From: Flavobacteriales bacterium
GTDB lineage: Bacteria > Bacteroidota > Bacteroidia > NS11-12g > UBA955
Direction: 5' to 3'
NCBI GenBank assembly: GCA_947464515.1
Contig: CANHXF010000115.1
Location: forward strand, 1-5,995
DNA: 5,995 bases
The notes under the pieces: generated by a model
What the model saw: only the letters and a program-made list of their open reading frames with translations
Database searches by the model: none
What the model was told of the DNA's origin: nothing
Translations under genes and position numbers: made by a program
In this document: positions 4,992 through 5,995 of the stretch, one piece after another
How the letters are laid out: the number at the start of each line of letters is the position of its first letter
Position numbering within the stretch: the first letter of the stretch is position 1

Positions 4992-5995
4992 ATGTTAAAA
5001 TTGCCAATATACCTCGACAACAATGCAACCACACAGATGGATCCCCGTGTGTTTGAAGCCATGAAACCTTATTTTTTGGAAATTTATGGGAACGCCGCCA
5101 GCAAGAGTCATCCCTTTGGATGGGCTGCTGAGGAAGCCGTAGATTATGCCCGTGGTCAGGTTGCTTCTTTGATTGGAGCGAGCGAAAAGGAAATCATCTT
5201 CACCAGTGGAGCCACAGAGAGTAATAACTTGGCCATCAAGGGTGTTTTTGAAATGTACGCCAGCAAGGGCAATCATATCATTACGCTTTCAACAGAGCAT
5301 AAGGCGGTTTTAGATGCTTGCAAGCATTTGGAAAAACTTGGCGCAGAGGTTACCTATTTGTCGGTTGGTTACGATGGAATGATCGATCCAGCTGTCATTG
5401 AGGCTGCCATCAAACCGAATACTATTTTGGTGACCGTTATGTACGGCAACAACGAATTGGGTGTGGTGCAGAAGATTACTGAGATTGGTGCAATTTGCAA
5501 AAAGCATGGTGTTTTGTTTCATAGCGATGCAACCCAAGCGGTAGGCAAAATACCGGTTGATGTATTGGCTGATCACATTGATTTGATGAGTTTTACAGCG
5601 CACAAAATGTACGGTCCAAAAGGCGTTGGTGCTTTATATGTTCGTCGTAAAAATCCACGTGTAAAAGTGACCGCCCAAATGGATGGTGGTGGCCACGAAA
5701 GAGGTATGCGTAGTGGAACTTTGAACGTAACTGGTATCGTAGGATTTGGAAAAGCTTGCGAAATCGCGAAGACGGATATGGCTGAAGAAAGCACTCGTTT
5801 GAGTGGAATGAGGGATCGTTTGGAGAGTGAATTGTTGACGTTAGAAGAGAGTTATTTGAATGGTAACAAGGAATACAGACTTCCGCATACCACCAATATC
5901 AGTTTTAAATATGTAGAAGGTGAAGGTTTGATGATGGGCGTGAAGGACGTTGCGGTTTCTAGTGGATCTGCGTGTACATCGGCATCGTTGGAGCC
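4992..5995 (+). CDS. iscS: Cysteine desulfurase, IscS type (partial, C-terminus off the right edge)
   Basis: PLP-dependent class V aminotransferase-fold enzyme that takes sulfur from L-cysteine as an enzyme-bound persulfide, giving alanine, and passes it to Fe-S scaffolds and tRNA thiolation. About 335 residues are readable of a usual length near 400. By comparison with E. coli IscS: YLDNNATT (7-14), GNAASKSHPFGW (33-44), TSGATESNNLAIKG (71-84), His103 in TEHKAVLD stacking on PLP, Asp179 and Gln182 in HSDATQAVGK, the PLP lysine Lys205 in AHKMYGPKG, GGGHERGMRSGTLN (232-245), and the persulfide Cys328 in SSGSACTSASLEP (323-335). The long SSGSACTSA loop and HERGMRSGT block place it with IscS rather than SufS. 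The C-terminal scaffold-docking tail lies outside. The ATG at 4992 gives the family-typical start. Other ISC genes may follow downstream, which cannot be seen here. Confidence 0.93.
   Translation, partial: MLKLPIYLDNNATTQMDPRVFEAMKPYFLEIYGNAASKSHPFGWAAEEAVDYARGQVASLIGASEKEIIFTSGATESNNLAIKGVFEMYASKGNHIITLSTEHKAVLDACKHLEKLGAEVTYLSVGYDGMIDPAVIEAAIKPNTILVTVMYGNNELGVVQKITEIGAICKKHGVLFHSDATQAVGKIPVDVLADHIDLMSFTAHKMYGPKGVGALYVRRKNPRVKVTAQMDGGGHERGMRSGTLNVTGIVGFGKACEIAKTDMAEESTRLSGMRDRLESELLTLEESYLNGNKEYRLPHTTNISFKYVEGEGLMMGVKDVAVSSGSACTSASLE

Overview
The window looks like ordinary chromosomal DNA of a member of the Bacteroidota, possibly a flavobacterium-like or related lineage. The evidence is its moderate AT-richness, start codons without Shine-Dalgarno sequences, several TAnnTTTG boxes (the Bacteroidota -7 promoter element) just upstream of genes, a periplasm-directed thioredoxin lipoprotein candidate, and a methylmalonyl-CoA epimerase. 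No mobile element, CRISPR array, tRNA or rRNA was seen.

Layout from left to right: (1) a polyprenyl-phosphate-type family 2 glycosyltransferase on the minus strand, cut by the left edge; (2) a thioredoxin with an N-terminal export signal, divergent from it across a 51-nt gap; (3) a minus-strand two-gene operon in which a 486-residue tetratricopeptide-repeat protein is followed, with a 4-nt ATGA overlap, by a phosphosulfolactate synthase (ComA family); (4) a roughly 190-nt interval with nested inverted repeats and a possible 59-codon membrane-peptide ORF; (5) a LysE/RhtB-type membrane exporter on the plus strand; (6) methylmalonyl-CoA epimerase on the minus strand, whose stop codon directly abuts that of the exporter; (7) an IscS-type cysteine desulfurase on the plus strand, cut by the right edge just after its catalytic cysteine.

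The genes do not form one pathway. Two touch sulfur metabolism: ComA joins sulfite to phosphoenolpyruvate, and IscS moves sulfur from cysteine to Fe-S scaffolds. Nothing here ties them together. The points most worth a second look are the TPR-ComA coupling (possibly sulfonate or sulfonolipid supply), the structured interval before the exporter, the predicted leaderless promoters, and the hairpin that abuts the start of the epimerase gene. I found no evidence of a wholly new multi-gene system.
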